Positions 1 through 6,966 of a stretch of DNA of 14,559 nt are shown in pieces. The stretch is taken from NCBI GenBank assembly GCA_964369975.1, contig CAYJFZ010000024.1, positions 1 through 14,559 on the forward strand, given 5' to 3'. The translations under genes were made by a program, and so were the position numbers. Origin of the DNA: RGIG3102 sp964369975 (lineage in GTDB: Bacteria > Bacillota > Clostridia > Oscillospirales > Ruminococcaceae). The number at the start of each line of letters is the position of its first letter. Position 1 is the stretch's first letter. The notes under the pieces were generated by a model. It was not told the origin of the DNA, did no database searches, and saw nothing but the letters and a program-made list of their open reading frames with translations.

Positions 1-646
1 TATCATCTACTAATTTTGCTGTGTAGATAAATTCAGCTTCATTTTCAGTTGAAAAAGTAGCTTTATCTAAAAGAAGCCACTCAACTTCTAATTCAATTTC
101 TTCATTTGAAATTTTCATAGTATAAGTAGGTTCTTCATTGTTTAAATTAAGATTAGTTGGCGATACAGGTGGCAATTCGCCATCTGGCGCCTTTGTAGGC
201 TCTACTTCATCACTCGGTGTAGGAGTAGGCTTTACTTCATCACTCGGTGTAGCAGTAGGCTTTACTTCTTCACTCGGTGTAGGAGTAGGTTTTACTTCTT
301 GGCTCGGTGTAGGAGTAGGCTTTACTTCATCACTCGGTGTAGCAGTAGGCTCTACTTCTTCACTCGGTGTAGGAGTAGGTTTTACTTCTTCACTCGGTGT
401 AGCAGTAGGCTCTACTTCTTGGTATAAAGTAGTAGTTACATTCGCTTTTATTGTTTTAGGAAGCTGGGGCATTTCATCGCTTTCTAAAAATATTGTTTGG
501 TTTAAAACTTCTTGAGCTATTTCAAAAGAGGTTATTTCTTTTGTATCGCTCGGTTTTTCATTTTCTGATAGCGTGTGCGCTGATATAGGGGCAATTTGCA
601 AAATCAAAGCTACCGTTACTATCGAAGCTAAAAAACGATTTTTCAT
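1..646 (-). CDS. Secreted repeat-containing surface protein, C-terminus beyond the window
   Basis: The start is ATG at 646-644, preceded by AGGAGG with about 9 bp spacing; the frame stays open to the left edge, giving 215 codons of an incomplete protein. The N-terminus is a signal peptide: basic MKNR, a hydrophobic core (FLASIVTVALILQIAP) and a likely cleavage site after ISA at residue 23. Roughly residues 74-150 are a Pro/Thr linker of ten-residue repeats of the type PTPTPSEEVK, which usually act as an extended wall-spanning stalk. The last ~55 visible residues (VEWLLLDKATFS, then EFIYTAKL) resemble the small beta-sandwich domains of Firmicute surface proteins. Any anchor, such as LPxTG, would lie outside the window. 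It follows the pseudo-receiver gene by 43 bp and is probably co-transcribed with it. The role is unknown; adhesion or envelope sensing is a guess. Confidence 0.85.
   Translation of the reverse strand, partial: MKNRFLASIVTVALILQIAPISAHTLSENEKPSDTKEITSFEIAQEVLNQTIFLESDEMPQLPKTIKANVTTTLYQEVEPTATPSEEVKPTPTPSEEVEPTATPSDEVKPTPTPSQEVKPTPTPSEEVKPTATPSDEVKPTPTPSDEVEPTKAPDGELPPVSPTNLNLNNEEPTYTMKISNEEIELEVEWLLLDKATFSTENEAEFIYTAKLVDD
198..425 (-). repeat. Seven tandem 30-bp coding repeats plus a partial copy
   Basis: Seven consecutive 30-bp units start at 198, 228, 258, 288, 318, 348 and 378, followed by an 18-bp partial unit at 408-425. They differ at a few positions. On the minus strand each encodes ten residues, P-T-(P/A)-T-P-S-(E/D/Q)-E-V-(K/E). 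All changes keep the reading frame and are mostly Pro/Ala, Glu/Asp/Gln or Lys/Glu swaps, as expected for a selected extended linker. A more degenerate unit lies next to it at about 178-197. Copy number may vary between strains and may be mis-assembled from short reads. Confidence 0.9.
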
Positions 647-689
647 TTGTGTTTCCTCCTATTTAATTTTTAATGCTTATAGCATGTGT

Positions 690-1073
690 TTATAAACTGC
701 TAACCATATCCGTTAGATAATTTAGCCCTGATGAGCTGTAAAAAAACATATCTATTTCCTCATACTTAAAGGCGTTTTTTGCTTGAAGTGCAGAATTTGG
801 AAAGTTTTCCTCATCTACAATTAATACAATTTTACAGCTGGGTAAATCTTGCTTAATTTTATTTGCCCTATTAAGCCAATCATCTAAGGCTAAGGGAGCG
901 TAATCTCTTAGCTCTGCTAAAAGGATATCTGCCTTGCTATTTTTACAAAGCTGTATACAGCTTTGTACATCAGGTATCATTTCTACTTTAACATTTGCAT
1001 CGCTTAAAATAATTGCATTTTTCACCCCTGAGGATAGTAATCTATTTTGGATATAAATTGCTATGGTTTTCAT
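690..1073 (-). CDS. Pseudo-receiver (degenerate response-regulator receiver) protein
   Basis: This 127-aa protein starts at ATG 1073, about 9 bp after AGGAGG. Its length and alternating strand/helix pattern fit one CheY-like receiver domain with no output domain. The key residues are changed. The acidic pair after the first strand is replaced (IYIQN), the phosphoacceptor Asp aligns with Glu54 (ADILLAEL), and the beta-5 Lys aligns with Ser113 (MFFYSS). Glu at the Asp position often mimics the phosphorylated state, so the domain is probably locked or works by protein-protein contact rather than phosphotransfer. It has its own promoter downstream of the terminator of the adjacent two-component operon and is followed by the secreted repeat protein. 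Fold assignment by pattern is fairly good; the function is unknown. Confidence 0.7.
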   Translation of the reverse strand: MKTIAIYIQNRLLSSGVKNAIILSDANVKVEMIPDVQSCIQLCKNSKADILLAELRDYAPLALDDWLNRANKIKQDLPSCKIVLIVDEENFPNSALQAKNAFKYEEIDMFFYSSSGLNYLTDMVSSL

Positions 1074-1172
1074 CGCCCATCACCTCCTATAAACCACATG
1101 CTGAAATTTTATTTTTTAGGTTATTTTTTATATTGTAATATTAATTTATTGTATAGTATTGCACCTTACAAA

Positions 1173-1203
1173 ATTATATCAAAATACATTTTTTTTAACA
1201 TCG
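1173..1203 (-). promoter_or_regulatory. Probable extended -10 promoter for the pseudo-receiver gene
   Basis: On the minus strand TGATATAAT (TATAAT at 1178-1173, preceded by TGA) forms an extended -10 element about 100 bp upstream of the start at 1073. The -35 region (ATGTTA, around 1196-1201) is a poor match, which extended -10 promoters tolerate. It lies after the terminator of the upstream operon, so independent transcription makes sense. Confidence 0.45.
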
Positions 1204-1261
1204 TGCATTTGCACATTTTAATAAATAAATTTAGTATTTTTTATATTTTGTTATAAAGCAC

Positions 1262-1312
1262 AAAAAGCCCCCTATCTATTTATCAAAATCGATAAATTTT
1301 AGGGAGCTTTTT
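1262..1312 (-). terminator. Rho-independent terminator of the sensor kinase operon
   Basis: The arms 1262-1273 (aaaaagccccct) and 1301-1312 (agggagcttttt) pair with a single mismatch, and the inner segment (tttatc / gataaa) extends the stem. Read on the minus strand, the hairpin ends in GGGGGCTTTTT, a classical terminator 39 bp after the response regulator stop at 1351. No gene is supported in the surrounding 1074-1350 gap. Confidence 0.85.
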
Positions 1313-1350
1313 ATTACTTATTGTAATTTTTCTTTATTTTATAAGGTTTT

Positions 1351-1998
1351 TTAGCTTAAAGAATCCTTTTCATCTATTATAATAAACTTATTTGCCGCTA
1401 CATCTGCTACTAATTTAAGTAAGTTATCATAGCCTGTTTTGTTTTTTATATTGCTTAAATGAGTGTCTAAAGTTCTTCTTTTTATATCTAAATCTTTGCA
1501 TACTCTCTCGTTTGAGTGGCCATTTACCTTAGCTTGCAAAATAGCTAATTCTTTTTCGCTAAAGTCAGTACTTTTAGCAGTGCCTATTGTTACTACTGGT
1601 AAATCATCAGGGTAGTATGTATTTCCAGCCATAACGCTGTCCATAACATTTAATAAGTCTATATCTGCGTGGTCTTTATACCAAAAACCCTCACAGCCTA
1701 TTTCTCTTGCTTTTTCTATATGTCTTCTTTGTAATACAAAGGTGAGCATAATGATTTTAATATCGGGGTATAGCGCCTTTACTTTTTTTGCTATTTCAAT
1801 GCCGTTTTCTTTAGCTTTTGCGCCTGTGTAAATATCAAGAAGTAATAAGTCTACTTTTTCATCTTTTAAAATAGGCAAGACTAAGTCAGCGTCTTGCAGG
1901 GTGTTGTGTAGTATGTACCTATCCCCGCCACGCATAATTGCATATTTCATTAAATTTTGTGAGCTACTTTGGTCGTCTACTATCATTACTTTATACAT
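1351..1998 (-). CDS. LuxR/NarL-type response regulator
   Basis: The 215-aa protein has an N-terminal receiver domain (residues 1-125) with the complete phosphorylation site: Asp8/Asp9 (MIVDD), Asp55 (LLLLDI), Thr86 (MLTF) and Lys108 (WYKD). Residues 146-200 form a LuxR-type helix-turn-helix (FSEKELAILQAKVNGHSNERV, then RRTLDTHLSNIKNKTG). It is therefore a DNA-binding transcriptional regulator switched by phosphorylation. Its start overlaps the stop of the upstream histidine kinase by 8 nt (ATGTATAA), which implies translational coupling and makes that kinase its expected partner. Its targets are not visible; the adjacent pseudo-receiver/surface-protein transcription unit is a reasonable candidate by position only. 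Confidence 0.93.
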   Translation of the reverse strand: MYKVMIVDDQSSSQNLMKYAIMRGGDRYILHNTLQDADLVLPILKDEKVDLLLLDIYTGAKAKENGIEIAKKVKALYPDIKIIMLTFVLQRRHIEKAREIGCEGFWYKDHADIDLLNVMDSVMAGNTYYPDDLPVVTIGTAKSTDFSEKELAILQAKVNGHSNERVCKDLDIKRRTLDTHLSNIKNKTGYDNLLKLVADVAANKFIIIDEKDSLS

Positions 1999-3298
1999 TT
2001 AATTTTTCTCCCTTGCCTATTTTTAGCTCTACAGTTATACATACTCCATTTTTAGTATATATATTCATATCCCCGCCTAAATCTTCTATTTTTTGGCGCA
2101 GAGATAAAAGACCGCCTTTTTCTTTTATATGTTTTGGGGCGCTTTTATCATTGTTATTTAGCTTTAGTATAATTTTATTTTCTAAAGTTTTAATTTCTAC
2201 ATTTATAGTGTCTGCTTGGGCGTGGCGATAAGTGTTTTTTAACACTTCGTTTATGCAAAAAAGTATTATTGTTTCGTATTTGTCTTGCGTTGGTATTTTG
2301 CCTTTTATTATTAAATTAATTTCTAATTCACATGCTAAAGATTTTATCTCATTAAGGGATAAGCCATTTCTTTCGTTAGTAGAAATTTCATTTATAATCT
2401 TCGATAAGTTGCTGTAATAATCTGTTAATACCTTTGATTTTGCCTCATCTTTATTTTCTTTTAAGGTCTTTTTAGCAAGTATTAGTAAATTGCCAAAACT
2501 ATCGTGAAAATTAACTTTCATATCAAGGGCTACTTGCCTTTTAGCGTTTTCTACACTTTGGGCAATAAGGGAGGTTATCTTTTGCTTTTTCTTGTTTAAT
2601 TTTTCATTTAATTTTTGCGATTGCTGTGTAATAGCATACACATCAGTGATGTTATCAGCTTTAATTTGATAGTACTCCTCACCCTTGTAAACACAAAGAG
2701 TTTTTGATATTTTCCACACCTGTCCATTAGAAAGCATAAAACTCGGCTCGCTTCCTTTTATAACACATTTTTGTGTATTTTGTAAAGCTAAAATATCATT
2801 CCAAAAGTCCTTTGCGCTTTTTAAATCTCTTTTAAAAAGCTCTTTACTTAAGTCGTGCATAATAGTATTTGAAAAACTTAATTCTTCTGTTTTTGACATA
2901 AAGGCTATGCCCGTAGGTAGTTTTTCAATAGCCTCTTTTATTGAAAAGTGGCTTATAGAATTTTTAGTGTATTCATATTCATTTTTAATACTAATAAAAG
3001 CAAATGCAATACATATTAAAGAAAAAACTACATGAAAATAATATGGGATTTTTTCCATTGCTACTGCCATTTTGCTTAATTCAAAATTGTATTTAGGACT
3101 AAGATTATTCATTAACTCTGTCAATATCATTAAATCAATAATTTCCACTACTAACAAAAATGATAAAACTAAAACAATAACTTTAAATCTTTTTGTTAAA
3201 ACGCCTACAAATACTGATATACTTAAAGAAATTACACTTATATATATAATAGCTAATAAAGCGCTTTGTTTTACAATATCTAAAGAGTAAAAACCCAT
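1991..3298 (-). CDS. Membrane sensor histidine kinase (HD-type phosphoacceptor)
   Basis: I choose the start at 3298 (MGFYSLD, 435 aa) because AAAGGAAG lies 6-7 bp upstream; the longer ATG at 3361 lies inside the upstream gene and lacks such a site. About three hydrophobic helices (residues ~12-33, 39-62, 86-104) precede a PAS-like region (~115-222, with LPTGIAFMS). A coiled linker follows, then the phosphoacceptor segment VNFHDSFGN with His265, of the HDxxG type seen in DesK/NarX-like kinases. The ATPase domain has an N box (NEVLKNTYRHA, ~350-360) and a G-box region (GGLLSLRQKIEDLGG, ~395-409). It sits between the 7TM sensor and the LuxR-type regulator, which it overlaps by 8 nt. It is probably the active kinase of the operon; the signal is unknown. 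Confidence 0.9.
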   Translation of the reverse strand: MGFYSLDIVKQSALLAIIYISVISLSISVFVGVLTKRFKVIVLVLSFLLVVEIIDLMILTELMNNLSPKYNFELSKMAVAMEKIPYYFHVVFSLICIAFAFISIKNEYEYTKNSISHFSIKEAIEKLPTGIAFMSKTEELSFSNTIMHDLSKELFKRDLKSAKDFWNDILALQNTQKCVIKGSEPSFMLSNGQVWKISKTLCVYKGEEYYQIKADNITDVYAITQQSQKLNEKLNKKKQKITSLIAQSVENAKRQVALDMKVNFHDSFGNLLILAKKTLKENKDEAKSKVLTDYYSNLSKIINEISTNERNGLSLNEIKSLACELEINLIIKGKIPTQDKYETIILFCINEVLKNTYRHAQADTINVEIKTLENKIILKLNNNDKSAPKHIKEKGGLLSLRQKIEDLGGDMNIYTKNGVCITVELKIGKGEKLNV

Positions 3299-3314
3299 AA
3301 TTATCTTCCTTTCT

Positions 3315-5006
3315 TTATTTATTTTTGCTTGTAAGAGATATGAAATAAGCATCGCCTTCATTAAATATTTCTAATTTCGATGTATGTATTTCCTTTTCAA
3401 AATCTTTAATATCTAAAGAAAAATCATTAGTTTTATTGCTAATTTGAATTGTAAAAATCACATTATCATCTTTTAAATCATAAGTGATGTAAATTACATC
3501 AAAATTATATTTTATTTTTTCAATTAAATGATAGTAAAAATCAAAGGTAAGTATTGCTACATTTAAATTTATATCAAAATTATTAAGTATTTTTATTCTT
3601 GATATTTTTTCTTTTAGCATCAATATTTGAAAAGTTTCTAAAAAGGCATATTTTACTTCTTCTACATTAATATTTTTTTCAATATTTTCTACTAAGATTA
3701 AGTTTACTTTTCTTTTTAGATAAGTTGAAGTAACACTTGTTTCAAAAATTAATTGATTAATTTTATCAAGCGATTCATTTTTCGTCTTTGAAATTTCTTT
3801 TATTATTTTTTCACTATAAGGCAGGACTTCTTTTTGCATTATATTATTTAAGTCTTCTATTTCATTTTGCTTTGCACTCTCGCCCATTTTTTCGTTTTCA
3901 ACTAATAAAATATTTAATTCATCATTTAGATTATTATTAAGAGTTTCTAATTCTTTTATAATGCTTTTAATAGCTGTAATATCTTTATCCCAAACAACGA
4001 AACCACCTGTTATATCCGCAAGGTGAAGTATTGTATTTTCATCGTAATAAATGCTATTTTGCAGTGTTAATTTTTTAAAGTCAGCTTGTGAAAGTAAGGG
4101 GGCATTTTTAGACTTATACGCTACTTCTCCTTTAGTAGTTAATATCTGCGTATTAGTCGTTGCCATTTCAAAAAACTCATTATGGTGAGTGTTTGAGTGA
4201 ATTAAGCCTGTGCGAATACACGCCTCCCAAAAGGCGATAGCTGCCACACAGCCAAAAGTAGTAACATCCATAAAATAATACCCTATCCCATAAGTCGGTT
4301 TTAAAATATGAATTATTGTGTACATTATAACGCTGACAGCTACTAATAATGGTAGGCGTGATGCCTTTCTTGTGCTTTCAGAGTGGCTGAATTTTTTAAT
4401 AATTATAGCAATGGATAATATAATTAAGCCAATTAAAAAGAATACTATAGTAAAGTAGCCTATATTATACTCATAGTCTCTTCCGTGCATATGAAGCGAT
4501 AAATCTAAATCGCCAAAAACAAGAAAATGTAAATCATTTGTCAACACAAGTAGTATTAATGCTATTGCAATAACAAAAAGAAAGTTCCAATTTTTACTCG
4601 GACGATAACTCTCATCTTCACCAACACACAAAGCTGCAAAAAAGAACAACAGCGGTAGCATTATCATAGGTATGTAATACATATACCAAGCTATCCTATC
4701 ACCAAAAGTCCAAAAAGTAAAAGCTCCCCATTTAATGATTTTTATGCTTGTCCAAAGTAATATATTAGCACCAATAAGTATTAGATATACTCGTATATGG
4801 CTTCGCATTATTCTGTTATACACACTCATTGTCCACGAAGAAAAAAGACCTATTTGTATAACGAAGGCTAATATATAAAAAGCTAAGTAAATAACTTTAA
4901 AATCATTAACTAATATTTTGTGCATAGTTGTACACACTGTCGATATGAGCAAAAGAAAGACAAAGGCGAAAACTTCACTCATCGATTGAATTTTTGCTTT
5001 ATTCAT
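3315..5006 (-). CDS. 7TM sensor protein with degenerate kinase-like C-terminus
   Basis: The 563-aa protein starts at ATG 5006, 8 bp after AGGAGG. Seven or eight hydrophobic helices occupy residues ~10-265, matching the N-terminal 7TM region of 7TM histidine kinases. A PAS-like stretch follows (~280-340, including HLADITGGFVVWDKD), then a Glu/Asn-rich coiled coil (~345-390). The C-terminal ~170 residues have the length of a kinase core, but I find no HD/HE phosphoacceptor motif, no N box and no glycine-rich ATP lid. Such proteins commonly sit beside a competent kinase plus a LuxR regulator. My inference is that it receives the signal and works through the downstream kinase, as a heteromer or allosteric partner, rather than phosphorylating by itself. 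It is first in an operon with a near-consensus promoter. Confidence 0.82.
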   Translation of the reverse strand: MNKAKIQSMSEVFAFVFLLLISTVCTTMHKILVNDFKVIYLAFYILAFVIQIGLFSSWTMSVYNRIMRSHIRVYLILIGANILLWTSIKIIKWGAFTFWTFGDRIAWYMYYIPMIMLPLLFFFAALCVGEDESYRPSKNWNFLFVIAIALILLVLTNDLHFLVFGDLDLSLHMHGRDYEYNIGYFTIVFFLIGLIILSIAIIIKKFSHSESTRKASRLPLLVAVSVIMYTIIHILKPTYGIGYYFMDVTTFGCVAAIAFWEACIRTGLIHSNTHHNEFFEMATTNTQILTTKGEVAYKSKNAPLLSQADFKKLTLQNSIYYDENTILHLADITGGFVVWDKDITAIKSIIKELETLNNNLNDELNILLVENEKMGESAKQNEIEDLNNIMQKEVLPYSEKIIKEISKTKNESLDKINQLIFETSVTSTYLKRKVNLILVENIEKNINVEEVKYAFLETFQILMLKEKISRIKILNNFDINLNVAILTFDFYYHLIEKIKYNFDVIYITYDLKDDNVIFTIQISNKTNDFSLDIKDFEKEIHTSKLEIFNEGDAYFISLTSKNK

Positions 5007-5042
5007 CCTTTATCCTCCTAATTTGAATTTTGTATTATTTTT

Positions 5043-5071
5043 ATTATAAATTTTTTAAAATGTAAAGTCAA
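5043..5071 (-). promoter_or_regulatory. Sigma-A promoter of the 7TM sensor/kinase/regulator operon
   Basis: The minus strand reads TTGACT (5071-5066), a 17-bp spacer, then TATAAT (5048-5043). The spacer is ideal, the -10 is consensus, and the -35 has one mismatch. It lies about 36 bp upstream of the start codon at 5006 and directly upstream of its AGGAGG site. Confidence 0.8.
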
Positions 5072-5217
5072 TTAGTAATAGCACTTATCCTTATTTTGGT
5101 AATTGCTTCGTTTTTATTAAAAATTAAATATTTTACGCTTTTTAGATGATATAATTATTTGATTTTTATATCCTATAAGACTCACCTATTTTAAAAAAAT
5201 ATTTAGTAAGACATAAA

Positions 5218-5250
5218 AAAAACCCTTAAAGCATAGCTTTAAGGGTTTTT
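5218..5250. terminator. Perfect hairpin terminator, probably bidirectional
   Basis: The arms 5218-5232 (aaaaacccttaaagc) and 5236-5250 (gctttaagggttttt) are exact reverse complements around a 3-nt loop. A-tracts and T-tracts at both ends allow termination on either strand. It lies 146 bp beyond the stop of the nucleotidyltransferase gene and is the natural end of the leftward defence operon; it also insulates the sensor operon promoter at 5043-5071. Confidence 0.85.
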
Positions 5251-5344
5251 AAATGGCTATAGTTGTCAAAAGCGAATTCCTAGTTTGTATTTTACTGGTT
5301 TCGAACTGTTAAATTAATGCTTTGTTCTTGTGATTATTATAACA

Positions 5345-5359
5345 ATAAAGTCTAAAAGT
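5345..5359 (+). repeat. 15-bp direct repeat, left copy
   Basis: The sequence ataaagtctaaaagt is found here and, in the same orientation, at 11809-11823. The two copies bracket the methyltransferase-kinase-receiver-HNH-nucleotidyltransferase block. A match this long between two positions in 14.5 kb of DNA this AT-rich is not unlikely by chance, so an attachment-site role is only a possibility. Confidence 0.35.
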
Positions 5360-5395
5360 TAACGTATTTTCTATAATTTTTAGACATAAATATAG

Positions 5396-6070
5396 TTAAA
5401 TAACTTCCAATCTAATATAAACTTCATTTATTGTTTCAGCATAAAGAGAACGTGAGTGCTTATTAATATCTTTGTTACTATTCTTCTTTTTTAGATAAAC
5501 CTCTCTCACTTCATACCATTTCTTATACTGCTTAATTATTTTTTCTTTTTCTTTAAGTCCAACAAAGCTTTTAGATTGAGATACCCAAGTATAAGTTTCA
5601 CTCTTTTTATTATATCTAATATACTCTTCTAGTAATTCGCCCTCTTCATTTTCATAATAATTAACAATACAAAAATCTACTGAGTGAACAATTTTAGATT
5701 TTTCTTTATCTTTTACTTTAATTGTTATAACTCTTGTTGAATCTTCGCAATTATCATAGTAAAGCAAGTTGCTCTTCTTTTGTTTAGACTTTGAATTTAC
5801 AACTTTATTAATTGCAGATATCAACTTTAATTTTATTTCTTTTGCCGAATATTCACCTTCAAAATCATTCACTTTTAAATTTACATCGAAATCAAAACCT
5901 TTATTTTGAGAATAATCACAAGTAATCATATTTCTTTTTGAGCTTCCAACAAACTCAAAGCTAAATGTAAATTCACCTCTAACTTCATTTTGAACTTCTT
6001 TTATTAAATCAATTAAATCCAATTTAATCTTTTTCGCTTCTTTTTTAGTTACATACTCATAATGATACAT
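5396..6070 (-). CDS. Nucleotidyltransferase-fold protein
   Basis: I choose ATG 6070 (MYHYEYV, 224 aa) because AAGGAG lies 7 bp upstream; an in-frame ATG at 6094 lacks such a site. The protein shows the polymerase-beta-type nucleotidyltransferase pattern. FVGSSKRN at ~41-48 gives the glycine-serine motif, GFDFDVNL at ~59-65 gives metal ligands Asp60 and Asp62, and HSVDFCIV at ~129-136 gives a third Asp132. All three acidic residues are present, so it is probably catalytic and transfers a nucleotide to a protein, RNA or small molecule. The Lys-rich C-terminal third (~165-224) is not recognised. The start overlaps by 14 nt the end of a short upstream ORF, suggesting it was once translationally coupled to a gene now lost. 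It may be an Abi- or toxin-like defence effector; this is inference from fold and location. Confidence 0.65.
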   Translation of the reverse strand: MYHYEYVTKKEAKKIKLDLIDLIKEVQNEVRGEFTFSFEFVGSSKRNMITCDYSQNKGFDFDVNLKVNDFEGEYSAKEIKLKLISAINKVVNSKSKQKKSNLLYYDNCEDSTRVITIKVKDKEKSKIVHSVDFCIVNYYENEEGELLEEYIRYNKKSETYTWVSQSKSFVGLKEKEKIIKQYKKWYEVREVYLKKKNSNKDINKHSRSLYAETINEVYIRLEVI

Positions 6071-6140
6071 AAAAATGCTCCTTAATATTTCCACTATCCG
6101 ACCATATAAGTTTTAATTTATCTATATACTTATCACTCAT
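6057..6140 (-). pseudogene. Short coupled ORF, likely the 3' remnant of a lost upstream gene
   Basis: A 27-aa reading frame from ATG 6140 (MSDKYIDKLKLIWSDSG, then NIKEHFYVSL) ends at TGA 6059-6057, 14 nt inside the nucleotidyltransferase gene, whose AAGGAG site it contains. The frame is open back to 6170 and has protein-like composition, but no ribosome binding site. A one-base shift around 6168-6172 would join it to the reverse-transcriptase-like frame upstream. I read it as the tail of a gene that preceded the nucleotidyltransferase. It could be the end of the same decayed reverse transcriptase gene or of another gene fused to it by deletion. Confidence 0.4.
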
Positions 6141-6165
6141 CCCATATATTATATCGTCAAATCTA

Positions 6166-6306
6166 CTTTTCTACTTTAGCTAATTTTCTCTGGAAATACT
6201 TCAAATTATTATTACATGAATGAATTAGCTTTGTTCCACCATTTTTCTTTGATTTTTCAAATTCATTATAATAATTATTTCATTTGAAAGATTTAAACCC
6301 TATTAT
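6166..6306 (-). pseudogene. Decayed N-terminal fragment of a reverse transcriptase (retron/DRT-like)
   Basis: The minus strand encodes, from 6306, IIGFKSFK, a stop (TGA 6282-6280), then 38 open codons to TAG at 6165-6163. Within them are YYNEFEKSKKNGGTKLIH and NNNLKYFQRKLAKV. This matches the N-terminal block of retron and group-II-related reverse transcriptases: a GF-K-x-hydrophobic helix, then Y-x-x-F-x-I-x-K-K-N-G-G-x-R-x-I, then L-K-x-x-Q-R-x-L-A. The catalytic YxDD region is absent, the frame carries an internal stop, and it breaks off before the polymerase core. More protein-like sequence upstream in another frame (KPIALFEYFFYKLDN, down to about 6300) suggests further frameshifting. It lies between the HNH and nucleotidyltransferase genes. 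I infer that a reverse-transcriptase gene once stood here and was lost by internal deletion and mutation. Confidence 0.55.
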
Positions 6307-6374
6307 CTAATTTATAAAAAAAGTATTCAAATAAGGCAATAGGCTTCACTTCTTTAATTAATTTATGTATTAGA

Positions 6375-6956
6375 TTATTCTTTTGCCGAAAAAAGCAATT
6401 TTTGTATATCTTCTAGCTCCTTATCTAAGATCATATATATTTCAAATTCTTCTGGACTTAACTTAGTAATTTGTTTTTTCAATTGTGCTTTCTTATTTAT
6501 TATTTGCACGCACTTCCAAATTTCTTTCATGGGCCTTTGGTTGAATTTGAATATTCTTTCACAAACATACACACCTAACTGTGTTATCCCAGCAATATCT
6601 CCACCTTTAATTCGATGAATATGAGTATCAAACTCAGGACTGGTAGGGTCAATAATCCCTGTTTTGCCATTATTTATCTTATCTTTGTCCTTTGTAGGCC
6701 ATTTACCTGACTTTTTCCTATTACAAGTAAAGCACGAATAAATTAAATTTGTATAATCTGTTTCTCTTTCAGGTGCAATACTCTTCGGAACTAAATGATC
6801 AATTTCAAAGCCTTTCGTTGTTAAATTTTCTGGCTTCCCACAATAACCACAAATATAATGAAAATCCATTCTTAGATTTTCATTATATTTTTTATAGTCG
6901 GTTTGAAATGATACATCCGTACTTCTTATAATTTTAACATCTCCGTGAATTCTCAT
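6375..6956 (-). CDS. HNH endonuclease, cassette nuclease
   Basis: The 193-aa protein starts at ATG 6956 behind AGAGGAAG, 10 bp after the receiver gene stop. Residues ~33-82 form a complete zinc-binding HNH (McrA-like) domain: CGYCG (Cys36, Cys39), FEIDHLVPKS (catalytic His54 with preceding Asp), TNLIYSC (Asn70, Cys75) and FTCNRKKSG (Cys78, Asn79). This fold cuts or nicks DNA with one metal ion. The remaining ~110 residues are helical, with a Lys/Glu-rich end, and are not recognised; they may bind a partner or DNA. As the last gene of the tightly spaced methyltransferase/kinase/receiver operon, it is the obvious candidate for the effector controlled by the phosphorelay. It could instead be the restriction nuclease matched to the methyltransferase. 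Confidence 0.85.
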   Translation of the reverse strand: MRIHGDVKIIRSTDVSFQTDYKKYNENLRMDFHYICGYCGKPENLTTKGFEIDHLVPKSIAPERETDYTNLIYSCFTCNRKKSGKWPTKDKDKINNGKTGIIDPTSPEFDTHIHRIKGGDIAGITQLGVYVCERIFKFNQRPMKEIWKCVQIINKKAQLKKQITKLSPEEFEIYMILDKELEDIQKLLFSAKE

Positions 6957-6966
6957 TTAACTTCCT

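Larger units (their letters stand above)
5072..5395. other. Intergenic region between signalling operon and defence cassette
   Basis: No coding sequence is supported here. The region contains the perfect hairpin at 5218-5250, one copy of a 15-bp sequence (ataaagtctaaaagt, 5345-5359) that recurs at 11809-11823, and a short imperfect stem between gtctaaaa (5350-5357) and ttttagac (5378-5385). The rest looks like non-coding AT-rich DNA. Confidence 0.6.

Noticed and set aside
198..425. Regular 30-bp repeats as a CRISPR array
   Set aside because: The units are directly tandem with no unique spacers and lie in frame inside a coding sequence.
138..515. Plus-strand ORF of Gly/Val/Ser repeats (GVGVGFTSSL type)
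   Set aside because: It is the complement of the Pro/Thr repeat of the secreted protein on the minus strand, which has a signal peptide and AGGAGG site; the plus frame has neither.
1938..2231. Plus-strand ORFs across the kinase, ATPase and methyltransferase genes (e.g. 1938-2231, 3072-3290, 9423-9728)
   Set aside because: They are antisense shadows of well-supported minus-strand genes, with no ribosome binding sites or recognisable domains.
3299..3361. Upstream ATG at 3361 as start of the histidine kinase
   Set aside because: It lies inside the preceding gene without a ribosome binding site; ATG 3298 has AAAGGAAG at proper spacing.
5043..5250. tRNA or other structured RNA gene in the gap 5072-5395
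   Set aside because: The only strong structure is a simple terminator hairpin; no cloverleaf or conserved RNA pattern is visible.
6148..6153. TATAAT just upstream of the nucleotidyltransferase as its promoter
   Set aside because: No acceptable -35 element lies at 16-18 bp, and it falls within protein-like remnant sequence; kept only as a weak possibility.
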